A stretch of DNA of 64,000 nt from Aquabacterium soli. GTDB lineage: Bacteria; Pseudomonadota; Gammaproteobacteria; Burkholderiales; Burkholderiaceae_C. Position numbers and translations under genes: made by a program. A model generated the notes under the pieces. The model searched no databases. It had not been told where the DNA came from and worked only from the letters and a program-made list of their open reading frames with translations. Below, one piece after another: positions 60,799 through 64,000 of this stretch; position 1 is the first letter of the stretch; every line of letters starts with the position of its first letter. The stretch lies in assembly GCF_003933735.1 (NCBI RefSeq), contig NZ_RSED01000016.1, positions 30,219-94,218 on the forward strand. Direction: 5' to 3'.

Positions 60799-61317
60799 TC
60801 AGGCGGTTGCCAACAAATGCCGCACGCGGCGCAGGCTCTGCACGGTGGTCACGCAGGCGCGCGCGGCCTCGGCCCCCTTGGTCACGAGGTGCTCGCTGAA
60901 GTAGCGGCGGTGTTCTTCATGTTCATGGAAGTGGTGCGGCGTGAGCACGCACGAGAACACCGGCACGTCGGTGTCCAGCTGCACGCGCATCAGGCCGTCG
61001 ATCACGGCACCGGCGACGAAGTCGTGCCGGTAGATGCCGCCATCGACCACCAGGCCGCAGGCCACGATGGCATCGAAGCGGCCGGACTTGGCCAGCGTGC
61101 TGGCGTGCAGGGGGATCTCGTAGGCGCCGGGCACATCGATCACGGTGACGGGATCGACGGGCACGCCCAGGCGGCCGACCTCGGCCAGGAAGCCCTCGCG
61201 GGCGCGGCCCACGATGTCGGCGTGCCAGTTGGCCTGGATGAAGGCCACGCGCAGCGGCGCAGAGGCCTCGCTGTTGGCGGCGGGAAGGGAAGCAATGGGA
61301 AGATCAGACTGATTCAT
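60799..61317 (-). CDS. ribH: 6,7-dimethyl-8-ribityllumazine synthase (RibH2-type)
   Basis: A 172-residue lumazine synthase. Marks: VAFIQANWHADIVGRAREGF, VDVPGAYEIP-type DVPGAYEIPLHASTL, CGLVVDGGIYRHDFVAGAVI (catalytic His in YRHDF) and TPHHFHEHEEHRRYFSEHLV, then TKGAEAARAC. The HHFHEHEEH block places it with the RibH2 (type II) group found in Brucella and Mesorhizobium rather than the usual RibH. It condenses the diaminouracil with the four-carbon phosphate in riboflavin synthesis. A GAG-type RBS and an FMN riboswitch lie upstream on the same strand. No other rib genes are next to it in the window. Confidence 0.93.
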   Translation of the reverse strand: MNQSDLPIASLPAANSEASAPLRVAFIQANWHADIVGRAREGFLAEVGRLGVPVDPVTVIDVPGAYEIPLHASTLAKSGRFDAIVACGLVVDGGIYRHDFVAGAVIDGLMRVQLDTDVPVFSCVLTPHHFHEHEEHRRYFSEHLVTKGAEAARACVTTVQSLRRVRHLLATA

Positions 61318-61400
61318 GGAGACCTCGAAAGGCGGGACCAGAAATCAGGGCGCACGAACAACACCGCGCGGCGCATGAAGCATCCGCACGGAGGTGCCGC

Positions 61401-61545
61401 GCTCTCTTTCATCCGGACTGTGACCGTCGGCCCCGGAATCAAACCGGGTCTGCTGACCCTGCCAGGCGTGGCCTGGCAGGCGCTCGCGGGCTGAGGGCAC
61501 GAGGCCCATCACCGCCGGTGGGGACTTTCACCCCGCCCTGAGAAC
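61401..61545 (-). ncRNA. FMN riboswitch (RFN element) upstream of ribH
   Basis: The minus strand carries the RFN consensus: TTCTCAGGGCGGGGTGAAAG, TCCCCACCGGCGGTGATGGG, CCCGCGAGCGCC, GGGTCAGCAGACCCGGTTTG, ATTCCGGGGCCGACGGTCAC, AGTCCGGATGAAAGAGAG. These are the conserved junctions of the FMN aptamer (for example GGTGAAAGTCCCCACCGGCGGTGAT and GAGCAGACCC-type elements). It sits 84 nt upstream of ribH. FMN binding should lower ribH expression by blocking translation or by terminating; an attached terminator was not resolved. Confidence 0.93.
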
Positions 61546-61647
61546 GCTTTGCCGGCGTGCATGGCGCATGGCTGCTCCACACACGCTGACAGGCCGCATT
61601 TTACGAACATCGCCGAGGCCGATGCCGGCCTGGGGGTTTGACGCTGC

Positions 61648-62496
61648 TCAGTACGTCACGCCATAGCGCCAGTTGCGGTAGCGCAGCACGGCCGATTTGA
61701 GCTTGATCTCTTCGAGCGTGAGGTCGGGGCCCAGCTTGTCGCCTTCATGGAAGAGCTGGCTGTTGATGACCAGCATGCGGCTGCCGGGGTTGTCCGAATA
61801 CATGGCGCCGCCGATGACCAGCTGCGGCAGGCTGCGGCGCACGTGGTCGGGCAGCTCGTGGAGGGCGTAGACGCGGGTGCTGGCTTCGGCCGTGGGGACC
61901 TGGGTGGTGGATGTGGGAGCGGACGGCGAGGGCGCCGCGACGGTGTCCGCTTCCCGGTTCGGGCGTGCGGGGCGCATCTGGCCCGCAGAGGCCGGGTCAT
62001 GCTGTGCCATGGCTTGGCGTCGATCCGTGCCGGTGGGCGCGCCGCCCTGCTCGGTACGAGGCTCGTGCATGCCGGGGCGGTGCGGGCGCTGGCCGGCGCT
62101 GCCCTCGGTCGTCGGGGCCATGCTTGGGCCACCCAGGGCCGGGCCGCCTTCATGCATCGGCCGCATCCCTCCCTGTGGACCGGGCCATGCGCCTGAGGCT
62201 CGGTGGGCCTGCGGCGTGGCGCCCTGCTCACTCGGGTTCCACGCACCTGGCCCGCCTTGCGCCATCTGAGGCGCCTCGCCGGGCGGCGGCGTTTCGCTGC
62301 CCGACCACAAAGACCAGGCCAGCATGCCCGCCAGGGCCACCACCAGCCCGCCCACGCCCCAGGCCCAGGGCGGCAGGGGGCGGCGGGCTCCGTCGTCGGG
62401 CAGCGCCATGGCGGCCGGCTGCGCGTGCAGGCCGGGCACCGCGCCGCGTTCGCGTTCGGCGTCGGCCCGCTTGAGGGCGTCGAGGATGTAGGACAT
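61648..62496 (-). CDS. gspB: GspB-like general secretion pathway protein
   Basis: A 282-residue protein starting MSYILDALKRADAERERG, the conserved GspB N-terminus. A membrane helix follows at ~44-64 (WAWGVGGLVVALAGMLAWSL). Residues ~70-205 are Pro/Gln/Gly/Met-rich and variable. The C-terminal ~65 residues match the T2SS GspB domain (VYALHELPDHVRRSLPQLVI, GGAMYSDNPGSRMLVINSQL, FHEGDKLGPDLTLEEIKLKS). With GspA/ExeA it helps insert or multimerise the type II secretin in the outer membrane. It lies 3 bases after the gspA stop on the same strand, so the two form an operon. Confidence 0.92.
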   Translation of the reverse strand: MSYILDALKRADAERERGAVPGLHAQPAAMALPDDGARRPLPPWAWGVGGLVVALAGMLAWSLWSGSETPPPGEAPQMAQGGPGAWNPSEQGATPQAHRASGAWPGPQGGMRPMHEGGPALGGPSMAPTTEGSAGQRPHRPGMHEPRTEQGGAPTGTDRRQAMAQHDPASAGQMRPARPNREADTVAAPSPSAPTSTTQVPTAEASTRVYALHELPDHVRRSLPQLVIGGAMYSDNPGSRMLVINSQLFHEGDKLGPDLTLEEIKLKSAVLRYRNWRYGVTY

Positions 62497-62499
62497 CGC

Positions 62500-64000
62500 T
62501 CAGGTTCCTGTGTTGGGTGCGGCCGGGGCGGTGGGCGTCTGGCCCAGCCGCGGCTCGCTCACGCCGGTCAGGCGGTTGAGCTGCATCAGCGTGGTCGCGC
62601 CGGCCACGCCATCGGGCGTGAGCCCCTGGGCCAGCTGGAAGGCGTGCACCCGGGCCTTGAGCTGCTCGTCGAAGCGGCGCGTGCCGGCGGGCACTGCGTC
62701 GCCATGCAGGGTGGCCATGCGGGCGGACAGCCAGTCGACCGCGGGGCCGCTGTCGCCTTCCATCAGCTTGCGGCGGTAGTCTGGCGGCGAGCGCCACAGG
62801 GTGGCGAAATCACCCCGCCACACGGTGGACAGGGCGGCCAGCGGCACGCGGTAGCGGGTGCTGCCCAGCTGCAAGGTGGCGCTGTCCTGCCCCAGGTCGG
62901 TGATCAGCGCGTAGACGGGGCTTTGCCCATTGTGCAGGGTGAGCACGCCGGGGCGGTCCAACTGGCGCACCAGGGCCAGCCCGCCGTTGTGCCGGAAGCA
63001 CTGCAGCTGCCGGGCGGGGGCGGCCTGGCAGGGATCGCCCCCTTCGCCCAGGCGCGCCTGCCAGAGCGCGGCCAGCTCGCGCAAGGCGGTGCTTTCCTGT
63101 GCCGGGGCTTCACGAAGGGCCTGGGCCAGGGCGGGGGCATCCAGTGTGACCAGGGCAGAGGCCGCCTTGGCCCCGCTAGCCTGGGCGGAAGTGCTGGACG
63201 CTCCCTGGACGGGAGAGGCGGGCGATGAGGCTCCGTGGGCCGCCACGCCCGTGGCCTTGCCTGGCAGCGGCAGCCCGCCCGGGCGGTTCCACAGGGCCAG
63301 CGCGGCCAAGGCGGGCAGGGCCACCCCGGCCAGCAGGCCCCAGGCCCAGACCGGCGGGCGACGCAAGGTGGCGCCCAGGCCACCCGCGGCAGCATCGGCG
63401 GTGCGGGCCGGGTTGCCGCGTGCGCCTTCTTGGGCGTGGTCGCGCCGGCCCCGGTCGGCATTGAGCGGCGCCGGCCGCGTGCGACTGGACGAGGCCTCGG
63501 GGCTGCGCGCCGTGTCATGGCGCCCGGCCGGCCGCTCGAACACCTCGCCCGCGGCCTTGTCCACGATCTCGCGGTTGACCACGTCCTTGCCCAGCGCGTA
63601 GGCGCCCAGCAGGGCCCGGTCGCACAGCAGGTTGATGCGGCGGGGCACCCCGCGTGTCCAGCGGTGGATGCGGCGCACGGCCTTGGCGTCGAACAGGTGG
63701 CCGTGTGTCTTGCCGGCCACGGCCAGGCGGTGCAGGATGTACTGCGCCGTCTCGGCCTCGCTCAGCGCGTCGAGGTGGTAGCGCGCGATCACGCGCTGCG
63801 CCAGCTGTTCCAGCTCGGGCTGGGCCAGCATGTCGCGCAGCTCGGGCTGGCCGATCAGCACGATCTGCAGCAGCTTGCGCTCGCTGGTCTCCAGGTTGGT
63901 CAGCAGGCGCAGCTGCTCCAGCACGTCGGCCGACAAGTTCTGCGCCTCGTCGATGATCAGCACGTTGTTCTGGCCCACCGCGTGCGTCTTGAGCAGGAAC
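62500..64000 (-). CDS. gspA: ExeA/GspA AAA ATPase, N-terminus cut by window edge
   Basis: The reading frame is open past the right edge; ~500 C-terminal residues are visible. The AAA part shows Walker B VLIIDEAQNLSADVLEQLRL, LIGQPELRDMLAQPELEQLA and GVPRRINLLCDRALLGAYAL. Walker A lies beyond the window. After an Arg/Ala linker comes one membrane helix (VWAWGLLAGVALPALAALAL). The periplasmic part has a region resembling a C39-like fold (LQCFRHNGGLALVRQLDRPG) and a C-terminal peptidoglycan-binding repeat (FQLAQGLTPDGVAGATTLMQ, LNRL). GspA binds peptidoglycan and cooperates with GspB to build the type II secretin. Any ATG at 63978 is an internal Met, not the start. Confidence 0.9.
   Translation of the reverse strand, partial: FLLKTHAVGQNNVLIIDEAQNLSADVLEQLRLLTNLETSERKLLQIVLIGQPELRDMLAQPELEQLAQRVIARYHLDALSEAETAQYILHRLAVAGKTHGHLFDAKAVRRIHRWTRGVPRRINLLCDRALLGAYALGKDVVNREIVDKAAGEVFERPAGRHDTARSPEASSSRTRPAPLNADRGRRDHAQEGARGNPARTADAAAGGLGATLRRPPVWAWGLLAGVALPALAALALWNRPGGLPLPGKATGVAAHGASSPASPVQGASSTSAQASGAKAASALVTLDAPALAQALREAPAQESTALRELAALWQARLGEGGDPCQAAPARQLQCFRHNGGLALVRQLDRPGVLTLHNGQSPVYALITDLGQDSATLQLGSTRYRVPLAALSTVWRGDFATLWRSPPDYRRKLMEGDSGPAVDWLSARMATLHGDAVPAGTRRFDEQLKARVHAFQLAQGLTPDGVAGATTLMQLNRLTGVSEPRLGQTPTAPAAPNTGT

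Overview
The window is GC-rich DNA, densely packed with genes, from what looks like a betaproteobacterium of the order Burkholderiales. The gene families point that way: RdgC, an ExeA/GspB-type secretion pair, a RibH2-type lumazine synthase under an FMN riboswitch, DctA, and several lipoproteins whose lipobox runs into a glycine stretch. No rRNA, tRNA, CRISPR array, transposase or integrase was seen. Genus is not resolved from the sequence.

Bases 1-26523 are one co-directional block encoding a contractile injection system of the extracellular (Afp/PVC/eCIS) lineage. The left edge cuts a first sheath gene. Then follow a tube protein, a second sheath, a second tube protein, an Afp7-like tube-adaptor protein, a DUF5908 small protein, a gpD-type hub, a gpV/gp5-type spike, a large protein with a very hydrophobic segment, gp25, baseplate J, a tail-protein-I-like baseplate protein, an unknown protein just before the ATPase, an AAA+ ATPase (Afp15-like), an Ala-rich helical protein, two proteins sharing an N-terminal module, and finally a 1161-residue protein with the eCIS-associated DUF4157 core plus an HNH-like motif. 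Many start and stop codons overlap (ATGA), which indicates translational coupling. The last protein is the best cargo candidate. No PAAR tip, classical tape measure or Afp16 homologue was recognised inside the window.

Bases 26.5-33.6 kb hold a Fur-box-preceded TonB-dependent siderophore receptor, a LysR regulator divergent from an alkyl-sulfatase-like lipoprotein, and an azoreductase divergent from a second LysR regulator. Bases 33.8-46.2 kb hold a two-gene lipoprotein operon with BACON-like domains, a methyltransferase divergent from an XRE regulator, a membrane-linked C13 peptidase, a MAPEG protein, MTA/SAH nucleosidase, a glutathione S-transferase, DctA, and a pectin-acetylesterase-like hydrolase divergent from a TetR regulator across a perfect 16-bp palindrome. 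Bases 46.2-55.8 kb hold a periplasmic Cys-containing protein, a lipoprotein amidase, an ankyrin protein, a small membrane protein, a VOC protein, a Fsr-like MFS pump divergent from an AraC regulator, a double-GAF-like protein, and an Ada-AlkA fusion overlapping ogt (alkylation repair).

Bases 55.8-64 kb hold a phytase-like esterase, rdgC (with an in-frame 9-bp tandem repeat), an isochorismatase-family hydrolase, hisC preceded by a candidate His-codon leader peptide and a UUCG-loop terminator, ribH with an FMN riboswitch, and gspB with a truncated gspA/exeA. An 82-bp intergenic repeat sits directly behind the stop codons of both the phytase-like gene and rdgC.
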